DNA of 64,000 bases from Streptomyces bicolor (GTDB taxonomy: Bacteria; Actinomycetota; Actinomycetes; Streptomycetales; Streptomycetaceae): the NCBI RefSeq assembly GCF_000719285.1, contig NZ_JOFS01000035.1, positions 41,734 to 105,733 of the forward strand, written 5' to 3'. Position 1 is the first letter of the stretch; each line of letters starts with the position of its first letter. Positions 34,226-43,162 of this stretch are shown here, piece by piece. Below the pieces are notes generated by a model. It was not told the DNA's origin and did no database searches. It saw nothing but the letters and a program-made list of their open reading frames with translations. Position numbers and translations under genes: made by a program.

Positions 34226-36604
34226 ATGGCCGACGGCACGGTTCTGGTGGCGGTGGCGGAGCATCCGGAGGACGGGGGCGCCACCGCTGGGCAGTTGGCG
34301 CGCATTGCCGAGGGGATCCGGGCGCGCGGCTTACAGGTCCGGTGGGTGGTGAGCGCCGGTGACGCCGAGGCGGTGCTCAGGACGGAGGCCGGTTTGGCCG
34401 CCGCGGTGGTCGCCTGGGATCTTCCGCCCGGAGCCGAGGACGGGCCGGGCGGCGCGACCGTGCTGCGCAGGATCGGGCGCCGGTTCCAAAATCTGCCGGT
34501 GTTCCTGGTCATGGCGGACGAGGGGCTGCGTGAGCTGCCGCTATGGGTGTCGCAGTCGGTGGTGGGCTATGTGTGGCCACTGGAGGACACGCCGGCGTTC
34601 ATCGCGGGGCGGATCGCTACCGCCGCGCGCGCCTACCAGGACGCCCTGCTCCCGCCGTTCTTCAAGGCGCTGCGGCGCTTCGACGACGCGCACGAGTACT
34701 CATGGCATACCCCGGCGCACTCCGGCGGTGTCGCCTTCCTTAAGTCGCCCGTGGGCCGGGCGTTCCACGACTACTTCGGGGAGCGGCTGCTGCGCAGCGA
34801 CCTGTCGATCTCGGTGGAGGAGCTCGGCTCGCTGTTCGAGCACACCGGGCCGATCGGCGAGGCGGAGCGCAACGCCGCGCGGGTCTTTGGCTCCGACCAC
34901 ACGTACTTCGTCCTGCACGGCGACTCCACATGTAACCGTCTGGTCGGCCACTTCAGCGTGACCCGTGACGAGATCGCCCTGGTGGATCGCAACTGCCACA
35001 AGTCGGTCCTGCACGGCCTGGTCGTCTCCGGCGCCCGGCCGGTGTATCTGGTGCCCACCCGCAACGGCTATGGCCTCGCCGGACCGCTGCCGCCGGCCGA
35101 GATCGCGGCGGACTCGGTGACGGCGCGGATCGCCAAGAGCCCCCTCACCAGGGACGCGGTGTCGTCGCGTGCGCAGTACGCGGTGTTCACCAACTCCACG
35201 TACGACGGGCTGTGTTACGACGCGCTGGCGGCGGCCCGGGCCTTCGCAGCCGGCACTCCCCGGCTGCACTTCGACGAGGCGTGGTTCGCGTACGCCCGCT
35301 TCCATCCGCTCTACGCGGGGCGCTACGGCATGTCAGTGGACGAGGAGGCCTTCCCCGGCCCCGACCGGCCGACAATCTTCGCGACCCAGTCCACCCACAA
35401 GCTGCTGGCGGCGTTGTCGCAGGGCGCCATGGTGCACGTCCGGTCCGCGCCGCGGGCGTCGGTGGAGCACGACCGGTTCAACGAGGCGCTGATGATGCAC
35501 GGCACGACGTCGCCGCTGTATCCGATGATCGCCTCGCTGGACGTGGCCACCGCGATGATGGACGGTCCGCAAGGGCAGTGGCTGGTCGACGAGGCGGTGT
35601 CGGAGGCGGTTCGGTTCCGCCAGGAGATGGTGCGGATCGGGCGGCGGATCGAGGCCGCCGGGGACCGGCCGCCTTGGTTCTTCGGGGTGTGGCAGCCGGG
35701 TGAGGTGACTGACCCTGGGAGCGGGGCGCGGCTGCCGTTCGACGAGGCTCCGGCGGACCTGCTGCGGTCCGAGCCGTCGTGCTGGCACCTCGCACCCGAC
35801 GCGGACTGGCACGGCTTCCCCGGCCTGACCGACGGCTACTGCATGCTCGACCCGATCAAGGTCACCCTGACCTGCCCGGGGCTCGGCTCGACCGGTGTGA
35901 TGTCCGACTGGGGCATCCCGGCGCGGGTGCTCACCGCCTATCTGACCACGCGCGGCATCGTCGTGGAGAAGACCGACAGCTACACCACGCTGGTGCTGTT
36001 CTCCATGGGCATCACCAAGGGCAAGTGGGGCACGCTGCTGGACGCCCTGATGGACTTCAAGGACCTCTACGACGGTGATGCCCCGCTGGAACGTGTGCTG
36101 CCCGCGCTGGTCGCCGAGCATCCTCGACGCTACGCCGGGCTGACGCTGCGTGAGCTGTGCCAGGAGATGCACGACCACCTGCGCGAGGCCCGCCTGGTCG
36201 AACTACTCGACACGGCCTTCCAGCAACTCCCGGAGCCGGTCGCCCCGCCCCAGCTGTGCTACCAGCGCCTGATCCGCGGCGGCACGGAACGTATCCGCCT
36301 GACGGAGGCACCGGGCCGGGTCGCCGCGGCGATGGTCACGGTGACGCCGCCCGGTATCCCGGTCCTCATGCCGGGCGAGAGCGTCGGGGAGGAAGACAGC
36401 CCTCTCCTGCGCTACCTCAGTGCCCTGGAGTCCTTCGACCGTCGCTTCCCCGGCTTCGGCAGCGAGACGCACGGGGTGACACGTGCCCCCGACACCGGCG
36501 ACTACCTGATCGAGTGCCTGCGTCTGGACGAGCTGGAGGGGCCTGCTGGTGCCATGACGCCGGCGCAACGGCGGAGGGCGGAGGGCGCCACGTCGGTCGG
36601 TTGA
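34226..36604 (+). CDS. Orn/Lys/Arg decarboxylase (PLP fold type I)
   Basis: The product has 792 residues from ATG 34226 (purine-rich ggggaagggggg upstream). An N-terminal receiver-like wing domain (about 1-130) precedes the PLP domain: HTPAHSGGVAFLKSPVGRAF, VLHGDSTCNRLVGHF, LHFDEAWFAYARFHPLY and the Schiff-base lysine in ATQSTHKLLAALSQGAM, then a C-terminal domain. The length and wing domain match inducible arginine/lysine/ornithine decarboxylases (AdiA/CadA/SpeF group); substrate specificity is not readable. These make polyamines or cadaverine and consume protons. Codon 36 (34331-34333) is TTA, suggesting bldA-dependent translation. No antiporter partner lies nearby. Confidence 0.88.
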   Translation: MADGTVLVAVAEHPEDGGATAGQLARIAEGIRARGLQVRWVVSAGDAEAVLRTEAGLAAAVVAWDLPPGAEDGPGGATVLRRIGRRFQNLPVFLVMADEGLRELPLWVSQSVVGYVWPLEDTPAFIAGRIATAARAYQDALLPPFFKALRRFDDAHEYSWHTPAHSGGVAFLKSPVGRAFHDYFGERLLRSDLSISVEELGSLFEHTGPIGEAERNAARVFGSDHTYFVLHGDSTCNRLVGHFSVTRDEIALVDRNCHKSVLHGLVVSGARPVYLVPTRNGYGLAGPLPPAEIAADSVTARIAKSPLTRDAVSSRAQYAVFTNSTYDGLCYDALAAARAFAAGTPRLHFDEAWFAYARFHPLYAGRYGMSVDEEAFPGPDRPTIFATQSTHKLLAALSQGAMVHVRSAPRASVEHDRFNEALMMHGTTSPLYPMIASLDVATAMMDGPQGQWLVDEAVSEAVRFRQEMVRIGRRIEAAGDRPPWFFGVWQPGEVTDPGSGARLPFDEAPADLLRSEPSCWHLAPDADWHGFPGLTDGYCMLDPIKVTLTCPGLGSTGVMSDWGIPARVLTAYLTTRGIVVEKTDSYTTLVLFSMGITKGKWGTLLDALMDFKDLYDGDAPLERVLPALVAEHPRRYAGLTLRELCQEMHDHLREARLVELLDTAFQQLPEPVAPPQLCYQRLIRGGTERIRLTEAPGRVAAAMVTVTPPGIPVLMPGESVGEEDSPLLRYLSALESFDRRFPGFGSETHGVTRAPDTGDYLIECLRLDELEGPAGAMTPAQRRRAEGATSVG

Positions 36605-36647
36605 GTCCGATGGAGCGCGGGTGGGGTGACGGTTCCGACCGACGTGT

Positions 36648-37070
36648 TCAAGCGCGAAGACTTCGCCAGCCGTCTCGGCTGTCTATGCCAGCGGTGGCAT
36701 CTGTGACGCGAGCCGCGCTGTGCAGCTTTGCGATATCGAGGCCGAGGCGTTCGGCGGTCTCGGGGATGGAGGTCCGGGGGATGACGGAGGCCAGTCGTAT
36801 GGCGTCATCGTCCCATGCGCTCTCGAGCGTTGTGCCGGAGAGCAGGTAGCTTCTGGCCTGTGCGGCAGCGTCGCTGAGAAGAGCGTGGAGCTGGTCCTCG
36901 CGGGGGGGGCGAGGCCATGACGGTCGGGTACGGACCGGAGTGTCGGGGATATTGCGAGCGCGGTCGGGGAGAAGGGGAGGTTCGGCGCATTCTCGGTACC
37001 AGGCGCAGGCGTGGTGCGCGGTGAGGTAGGTCTTCCTCCAGGCAACGGCGCCAGTGGTGGTCATCCTCAT
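36648..37070 (-). CDS. Hypothetical protein
   Basis: The product has about 140 residues from ATG 37070 (or 37064). The frame has sensible protein composition (AWRKTYLTAHHACAWYRECA, QLHALLSDAAAQARSYLLSG, IRLASVIPRTSIPETAERLG, LDIAKLHSAARV), ending in what looks like a small helical/HTH-like segment (SIPETAERLGLDIAKLHSA). No ribosome-binding site is clear and no family is recognised. It is convergent with the decarboxylase gene. Confidence 0.4.
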   Translation of the reverse strand: MRMTTTGAVAWRKTYLTAHHACAWYRECAEPPLLPDRARNIPDTPVRTRPSWPRPPREDQLHALLSDAAAQARSYLLSGTTLESAWDDDAIRLASVIPRTSIPETAERLGLDIAKLHSAARVTDATAGIDSRDGWRSLRA

Positions 37071-37212
37071 GTCGGCTGAGGAGATCGTCGGTTCGGCCTC
37101 CGTGTGCCTGGCGAACAGGCCCAGATGACCGCAAACCCCTCCGGTCTCGCGCTCAGCCGGTGCGTGACGGCATGGGCGAGGACGGTAGCGTGTCGGCACG
37201 GCGGCGTCCCGC

Positions 37213-37890
37213 ATGGGTTACAGCGTGCTGGCACTGGACCGCCCCGGCTACGGTGCTTCACTCGGCCGCTTTCCCCGCGGGCAGACACTGACCGCGCAGG
37301 CCGCGACCGTGCGGGCCGCCATAGCCGCATTCACTGCCCGCCACGTACCCCGTGCCGGCATCCTGCTGCTGGGGGATTCCTTCGGAGCCAAGGTGCGCCT
37401 TCGCTCTTGGCACAGACCACGGCGTGCGGGAGTTGCTGGGCGTGGACGTCTCGGGGTGCGGGCGCAAGCTCGCGGTGAGTCCCGGATTGGTCGACCGAGA
37501 GGCGGGGCGGGGCCTGCGGCGGTTGAACTGGGGCTATTGAGCTTGTATCCCGTGGAGACATTCCAGGTGAGCCGGACTGTGGTGGCGCCGATGCCTGAGC
37601 ATGAGGTAGACGCGGCGGAGAGCTGGATGCGGCTGTCGGCTGCGATCCTGCCGCGCGTCCGGGTCCCCGTCCGGTTGACCTTCGCCGAGCATGAGGCGTG
37701 GTGGCGCGACGACGATGATGCGATCGCGGATCTGACCGCGCGGCTGTCCGCAGCCCCTCGCATCGTTGTCGACCGTCTGCCAGATGCCGGCCACAACATC
37801 AGCCTCGGCTGGACCGCCGGCGCCTACCACCTCAAGGCCCTGGCGTTCGTGGAGGAATGCGCGGCCCATGAGCGGGGCACGGCACCCGGC
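37213..37890 (+). pseudogene. Alpha/beta hydrolase, truncated and twice frameshifted
   Basis: The frame starts inside the fold (GYSVLALDRPGYGASLG). The nucleophile elbow GDSFGAK is present and the catalytic histidine lies in DAGHNISLGW, but the preceding oxyanion HG region is absent. Between about 37390 and 37540 the plausible sequence is in another frame (FALGTDHGVRELLGVDVSGC), after which the first frame resumes (LYPVETFQVSRTVVAPMPEH). Two compensating indels plus the missing N-terminus argue for a pseudogene. Confidence 0.55.
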
Positions 37891-38014
37891 GACTGCGTCG
37901 GTGCGCGGCGCCGGAGATGGGTAAGTCGTAAGCCATCGTTGACCAGGCCCGGATTACTCACAGCGAGGATTTGGAACAGCCTCTCACCTTGTTCCTTAAC
38001 GTCGGCCTGGATCA

Positions 38015-38630
38015 CGTTCGATCAACGTCTCGGGGCGTTTGATGGCTTGTTTTGCCCACGTCGTAGCGGGTCGCGGGGTGCCGGCTTGTTGAGCCGGGCG
38101 GCCGTCCCGGCCCCCGCCGGGACGGTTTCGGTGCTTTGGCGGGGCTGGCGAGGTGGGTCGGATGTTCCGGAACCCGCGCCCGACTCGGGTCGGTGTCAGC
38201 GCTCCCGCACGGGTCGGTTTCTCCCAGGGCTTGCGTTGGTCGGCTGCCAGGGGCAGGGCGAGGCGTAGCTGGGTGGGGGCGGCGATGACGAGCCAGGTCC
38301 ACTGGTCCGCCGACTGCGGGTCCCGCAGCCTGGGGCGGCTCCAGACCAGGGTCTGCTTGAACAGCCGGAACGTGTGCTCCAGGTCGGGTCACGCAGAGCC
38401 TGCGTGTCGAGCCGCCCGTGGTTGAGCGCGGCGCAGAGGGAGCCGCAGGCGTGGCGGTGCTCGGCAGTCAACGACAGCTCCACCAGCGTCTGCACTGGCC
38501 CATCCGCGCACAACAGGGCGTCGGTGAGTTCGAAGAAGGAGTCCGCTCGTGCGGACAGACACTCGTAGAGGCCGGCCCGGAAGCGTGACAGGTCCCCCCA
38601 AACCTCTCGTTCGCCGATCCGTTGGAGCAA
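38015..38630 (-). mobile_element. Transposase gene with large internal deletion
   Basis: The minus-strand N-terminal part (38630-38388: FRAGLYECLSARADSFFELT, DALLCADGPVQTLVELSL, CAALNHGRLDTQALR) and C-terminal part (38390-38015 in another frame: DLEHTFRLFKQTLVWSRPRL, SADQWTWLVIAA) belong to the same Streptomyces DDE transposase family (NF041680-like, from memory). The central roughly 250 residues with the first catalytic aspartates are gone, and the joint lies at about 38390. It is a defective element. Confidence 0.7.
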
Positions 38631-38771
38631 CTCACCACTACGGCCTTCGCGTAAGTCCTTGATCTCTTAGTCGATTTCAGGACCACGCGAAGGCCGCTCC
38701 GTCGTCGGAGGGATCCCCGTACGAGTGATCGGAGCGTTTGCTTGTCCGAGGCGGACAAGACAACGACGAGT

Positions 38772-38957
38772 TCAGTCGGTTCTCACAACATCCGACAGAG
38801 GTACGTCGATAGTGCTCACGTCACCCAGGAGGTCGACGGTCAGCTGCACGCGTCCACGACCGAAGTCGACGGATCCGACAGGGCCTCTTAAGTCTGCGAA
38901 TGGCCCGCCTGTGACCCGCACAGCGTCACCTATCCGAACCTTCGCCTCATCCGGCAT
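38772..38957 (-). CDS. Small KOW-domain protein
   Basis: The product has 61 residues. ATG 38957 follows an excellent GGAAGGAG. The whole protein is one KOW-type beta fold (KVRIGDAVRVTGGPFADLRG, then VGSVDFGRGRVQLTVDLLGD), like the C-terminal domain of NusG, and could bind RNA, ribosomal protein or polymerase. Codon 23 (38889-38891) is TTA, so bldA control is possible. It is third on the same strand after the barnase-like toxin and barstar genes, 149 bp beyond barstar; a functional link is not demonstrated. Confidence 0.65.
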   Translation of the reverse strand: MPDEAKVRIGDAVRVTGGPFADLRGPVGSVDFGRGRVQLTVDLLGDVSTIDVPLSDVVRTD

Positions 38958-39105
38958 GTCCACTCCTTCCAGGTGCCATCGACACCAGCTGCCACTGCCT
39001 GCGGACAACATTGGCGAGGTAGAACCTATCCGCAGCTCGGTTCTCATCGCGCTTTCCGCCCACCTGTTACTCGCAACCAAGGAGGACCGAGGTTCAGGAA
39101 CAAGC

Positions 39106-39396
39106 TCAGGCGAAGAGCACCGTGAGCCTTTTGTCCTCCGGGTTTGCCTCATCGGCCTGGGCGGCTCTGATCAAGACTGACGTGATCGCATCGAATGCTT
39201 CCGCGCCCATTTGTTCCCGACTGGCCGCGGAGTTCTTCCAGACGATCTCGACGGGGCGTTCGACGTCTGTGCTGAGGCGGTCCCACAGGGCATGGAGGTT
39301 GTGCCCGTAAAACGGGCCGAAGTCCAGGGGGCCGGCCAGGGCGTTGTGCAGGTCCGCATGAGTTCGGATCTGCGTCCCGTCGATGGTGACGCGCAT
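39106..39396 (-). CDS. Barstar-family ribonuclease inhibitor
   Basis: The product has 96 residues. ATG 39396 follows GGAAG. Barstar landmarks are the start TIDGTQIRTHADLHNALAG, the barnase-binding helix region PLDFGPFYGHNLHALWDRLS (equivalent to FGxNLDALWD in barstar) and PVEIVWKNSAASREQ. It lies 4 nt downstream of the gene ending in a barnase domain and should neutralise that toxin's RNase in producing cells. Confidence 0.88.
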   Translation of the reverse strand: MRVTIDGTQIRTHADLHNALAGPLDFGPFYGHNLHALWDRLSTDVERPVEIVWKNSAASREQMGAEAFDAITSVLIRAAQADEANPEDKRLTVLFA

Positions 39397-39400
39397 GGTG

Positions 39401-41215
39401 TCACTTCCAGTTCGGCAGTTGGTAGAAGTGGAGGTAGTGGTCGCTGGTGACGTACGCCTGACCATCGCTGGAGTAAACCAGACGCCAGCCGGGCTGCTTT
39501 GACCTCTTCATCATGGGATCGATGCCGAGGTCGGCTTCATACCACTGCCGACCCGGTGCGTCGGGCAGGCGCTGCGCCTTGGGGTCTGTCGGTGCATTGT
39601 CGTACCTGTCGCCGCCGATCTGGCCACCTGGGACTTTGTTGCCGAGCGCTTTGCCCTGCTCCCACCCCGCCTTACTGGCCTCGGCTTTGGTGATGTACTC
39701 GGGAGGAAGCTTGCCGTTCTTCCTCAGGCCGGAAATCAGCGGATTGGCAGCTTCTGCCGCTGCGAGGTCCTCCTTGTACCTGGCGCAGGGGCGCTTGAGG
39801 GGCCCATCCGCTGCCACCAAGCCCGCGTAGACGATCTGCGGGCCATCGGCGGAGTATCGGGCGGGGACCATCGGCCGAACAGTGCAATGCGCGTTCTTGC
39901 GTTGCTCCTCCTGTTCCTCAAGAAGGCTGTCGATCTCGGTGGTGCCCACCGCCAGGGCATCGACATAGGCGGTGGCGAAGCTTTGGAATCTGACCGTGGC
40001 CCGCCCGCCCGAAGCGTTGGCCCGCTGCTGTGCCTCCGCGGCGGCCTTCGCGTCGGCCTGGACGAAGGCCGCTCCGGCCGATGTGTCGCGGCACGAGATA
40101 GTGCCGGAGGCGGTGTTGCCGACGATGGTGACGGTCTTCTGCCCGCTGATGCACCCGCTTGCGGGAATCCCGCCCACTGATACGTCAGTCACCGTCATGA
40201 CCACCGTCAACTGGCCCGTGGCGATACGGGACTTCTCCTTCGGCGTCACCGTACCTGTGAAGTTTTCGTTGATCAGGCACCCCGCCGGACTGCACTTCAG
40301 ATCACCGGCGATCTTCAGATCGAAGTCGATGCCTTCGTTCCGGGCCTTCGCCAGTTCCCTGGTGTGCTGCTCCAGCGTTTCGTACATCCGCGAGCCTTCG
40401 GCTTGCGATAGCACGGCAATGTCCATGCCCGTGGAGTCGACCAGGGCGCGATGTGCCGTCATCGACCGTGGCAAATCAGCGGTCGCCGTCGGAAACGGCG
40501 ACGGCAACTTCGACCTCATGTTGGGCGGCTCCAGCCGCAGAACCTGGTGCGGCGCGTCCTTGGAGACGTACAGGTACCCCTCAGTGGTGTCAGCCCGCAG
40601 CGCGGGAACCCCATTGATCTTGAATACCGGGACCTGCGGATCGTCGAGGGATGGCAAGCCGGGATCTGCATCCAGTGCGGCTGAGAGCCTGTGGGCCAGC
40701 AGGGGAGGGGAGGCAAACGTGTCGAGCATCGGGTCGAGGGATGCGTCCTGTCCCGGCCCGTTGGTCGACCACTGGCTCACGGGCCTGCCGCTCGGTGCCT
40801 CCCCGTCCTTGGACGTGCTGGGGGAGTGCCGGTAGAAGTTCCGGCCGCCGACACGCAGCACTTCGCGTTCAAGGTTCTGCAGCGTGCGCCAGCCCGTCGT
40901 CCCGAACTTGTCCCCGTACGCGGTCGCCGTGATCTCACGCTGCTGTCGGCTGCTCGCCGAGGAGTCCTTGTACCGGACCCCGGGTGCTTCGGCCAGGGCG
41001 GCTATCGCCTGGTTGAAAGGGGCGCGGTTGCGAGCCAACTCCCGCGCCTCCTGCGACGACGAACCACTATGCAGCAGTGACGCAGCGACTATGGACACAG
41101 CGGTGACGACCCCGCCGGCCAGCAGTAGTCTCCGGCGCCGCCACCACGGCCGCACCCCCACCGGATTCGTCCCGCCGTCCAGCTCTGGACCCTGTACGGA
41201 TTCCGGACCAGTCAC
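39401..41215 (-). CDS. Membrane-anchored toxin with C-terminal barnase domain
   Basis: The product has 604 residues from GTG 41215 (weak GGGGTGG upstream; start uncertain). A single transmembrane segment at about 27-47 (RRLLLAGGVVTAVSIVAASL) follows a short basic cytoplasmic part. The large middle region (60-490) belongs to no family I recognise. The last 103 residues align with barnase: KLPPEYITKAEASKAGW, GGQIGGDRYDNA, GRQWYEADLG, WRLVYSSDGQAYVTSDHY. Barnase Lys27, Glu73, Arg87 and His102 correspond to Lys510, Glu560, Arg578 and His593, so the RNase should be active. The topology puts the toxin outside the membrane, as in contact- or release-dependent polymorphic toxins. Barstar follows directly. 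Confidence 0.82.
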   Translation of the reverse strand: MTGPESVQGPELDGGTNPVGVRPWWRRRRLLLAGGVVTAVSIVAASLLHSGSSSQEARELARNRAPFNQAIAALAEAPGVRYKDSSASSRQQREITATAYGDKFGTTGWRTLQNLEREVLRVGGRNFYRHSPSTSKDGEAPSGRPVSQWSTNGPGQDASLDPMLDTFASPPLLAHRLSAALDADPGLPSLDDPQVPVFKINGVPALRADTTEGYLYVSKDAPHQVLRLEPPNMRSKLPSPFPTATADLPRSMTAHRALVDSTGMDIAVLSQAEGSRMYETLEQHTRELAKARNEGIDFDLKIAGDLKCSPAGCLINENFTGTVTPKEKSRIATGQLTVVMTVTDVSVGGIPASGCISGQKTVTIVGNTASGTISCRDTSAGAAFVQADAKAAAEAQQRANASGGRATVRFQSFATAYVDALAVGTTEIDSLLEEQEEQRKNAHCTVRPMVPARYSADGPQIVYAGLVAADGPLKRPCARYKEDLAAAEAANPLISGLRKNGKLPPEYITKAEASKAGWEQGKALGNKVPGGQIGGDRYDNAPTDPKAQRLPDAPGRQWYEADLGIDPMMKRSKQPGWRLVYSSDGQAYVTSDHYLHFYQLPNWK

Positions 41216-41599
41216 ATTCCACCCCGCTCGCTCGATAGCTCGGAGCCACGCCCCGCTGCCGACTGGATCACCCGAGCAGGTGGGGATGAAGGTGGAGTGA
41301 AACCGGCTGGGCCCTGCCCGGACCCACTGGCCCTGGCTCGGACGCACCGTCCAAGGAAGGCACGCTGGGCTCCGGGGAGCGGACGCGGATGGTTCCACCG
41401 GTGCGGATCTTTGGGCGAGCCGATCGTGCGTGGAGGAGCCGCCGAAGCACGCCACGGTGCCGGAGGCCCAAGTCGGGCAGGACGCAACGGAGTTGGCTGG
41501 TGAGGTGAGGCACCGTGCCGATGCCTTGGCGACTCGTCGTATGGCCCGCGTGCGGCGGTGATTATCGGTGCGTGTGGGGCAGCTCTCGAGGTGAACGAT
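41216..41599. other. Upstream region of the toxin operon, no confident gene
   Basis: No coding frame is supported. It contains the presumed promoter of the toxin-barstar genes and degenerate sequence leading into the IS481 remnant. Confidence 0.4.
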
Positions 41600-42200
41600 G
41601 CCGATGCGCCGCGGTGTTGGTCACTTGACTGATCGGTGGCCGGCCGCCGAGTGCGGTGTGGCAGCGATGGTGGGTTCAGGTGTGCAGGAAGTTTGCCAGG
41701 GCGTCGGTGCGTTCGGTGCGGGAGGTTGAGGGCCGCAGGTAGGCCGGCTCGTCGAGCAGAGTGCGGTGGAAGCATTCGACCTCGCCGTTGGTCTGCGGCC
41801 GGTAGGCGCGGGTGAGCTTGCCGGCTGCACCGAGGTCGGCCAGGGCTTGGCGCCAGGCGACGCTCTTGCGGTAGGGCAAGGCGTTGTCGGTCAGCACCGG
41901 TTCGATGCGGTCGATGCCCGAGGCGGCGAAGAAGGCCTCGGCCCGGCGCAGGAAGTGTGCGCAGGTGGCGGCCTTCTCGCCCGCGTGGAGGTCGCTGTCC
42001 GCCAGTCGGCTGTGGTCGTCGACGGCGGAGTGGATGCAGTCCAAGGCCATGTTTCGGAGGCGGGCGCGGCTGGCCTGGCGGCCCTGGACCGTGTGCCCCC
42101 CGGCGTCGGGGATCCAGCCGAGTTTCTTGACGTCGATATGGACAGTTCGCCGTCGGCCGCGTTCTCAGCGGCGGATGAGCCGGCCGGTATACCGGTCCAA
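41600..42200 (-). mobile_element. IS481-family transposase, C-terminal catalytic remnant
   Basis: Minus-strand frames read HIDVKKLGWIPDAGGHTVQG, then MALDCIHSAVDDHSRLADSD, PVLTDNALPYRKSVAW and YRPQTNGEVECFHRTLLDE, blocks of the rve/DDE core of IS481 transposases. The upstream part is in another frame, and a premature stop at 41676-41678 (after FLHT) cuts off the HHRCHTALGGRPPISQV end, which is still readable beyond it. It is inactive. Confidence 0.75.
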
Positions 42201-42510
42201 GCGGTCACAACTTCTCTCGCGATGGCGTGAGTTGAGGTCATGCGGGTGATCTAAGCAGTCTTTGCGGGGCTGCCCTGGAGCACGTGGGGGCCGACGAGAC
42301 TTGGCCTGCCCGGCCTACTGGCCGTACAGCGAGCCCCCGGTGTGGCGCGCGAAAGGCCGCCTGCAGGGATGGCGGTCGGCGACGGCTCCATGAGCGGTGC
42401 AACGCCCATGCCTCCCTCGGCAACACGGCTTTCGCGCCGATCGCCCCGCTCGACTCCAAGTCGCCCCTTCCCGCCGGGTGCCGGCACCTTCAGCGCAGCA
42501 GCATTGGCCC

Positions 42511-43104
42511 TCAGGGGCGCCCGCTCATAACGCTGCGCAGCAGGTCGACGATGGGTTGCACCGGGACGGTCGGGTCGAAGGCGCGTTGGACGCCGAGCCC
42601 GATGCCGAGGCTGAGCAGGGTCAGGGCGGCGGTGTCGGCGGGCAGGGCAGGTGTGACGCCGAGTTCGTCCGCCTGCGCCCGGATCAGGTCCGCGAGCGTG
42701 CCGGTGACGGTGCGCCGACGCTGGGCGAGTTGCTCGCACACCCGCTTGTCGCGGCGGTTGGCGGTGGCGAACTCGACTTCCAGCGAGGTCCACGAGCTGT
42801 CGCCGATGGTCTCGTCGGCCCAGCGGGCGAATCCTGCGATCCGGTCCTCGAAGTGGGGCGCGTCGCCCATCGCGGCGGCCAGCTGTGTCACCTGTTCCGC
42901 GGCGATGCGGTCGAGCACGGCCAGGCACAGCTCGTTCTTGGTGGCGAAGTTGGAGTACACCGCCCCCTTCGAGTAGCCCGCCGCCTCGGCGACACGCTCC
43001 ATTGACGTCGCCGTGAAGCCGTCGTCCAGAAAGAGCGCGTACGCGGTCTCGAGGACGTGTTCGCGGGTGCGGGCCTGGCTCTCGGCCCGGGTCAGTCTTG
43101 CCAC
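42511..43104 (-). CDS. TetR-family transcriptional regulator
   Basis: The product has 197 residues. The N-terminal HTH is textbook: LETAYALFLDDGFTATSMER, VAEAAGYSKGAVYSNFATKN. The ligand-binding C-terminal domain includes SWTSLEVEFATANRRDKRVC. It is divergent from the patatin-monooxygenase genes, with a 58-bp intergenic region containing overlapping palindromes (43131-43149), so it most likely represses both itself and that operon. The inducer may be a substrate of the encoded lipid-oxidising enzymes; this is inference. Confidence 0.88.
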   Translation of the reverse strand: MARLTRAESQARTREHVLETAYALFLDDGFTATSMERVAEAAGYSKGAVYSNFATKNELCLAVLDRIAAEQVTQLAAAMGDAPHFEDRIAGFARWADETIGDSSWTSLEVEFATANRRDKRVCEQLAQRRRTVTGTLADLIRAQADELGVTPALPADTAALTLLSLGIGLGVQRAFDPTVPVQPIVDLLRSVMSGRP

Positions 43105-43130
43105 CCCCGCAGGATACCGCTAGCTTTCGG

Positions 43131-43149
43131 ATTCCATTGGAATTCCAAT
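43131..43149. promoter_or_regulatory. TetR operator candidate (overlapping palindromes)
   Basis: attccattggaattccaat contains two overlapping dyads: ATTCCA-T-TGGAAT and the perfect 12-bp TTGGAATTCCAA. It lies 26 bp from the TetR start and 13 bp before the patatin ATG, ideal for repressing both. Confidence 0.6.
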
Positions 43150-43162
43150 ACCGGGAGAATCT

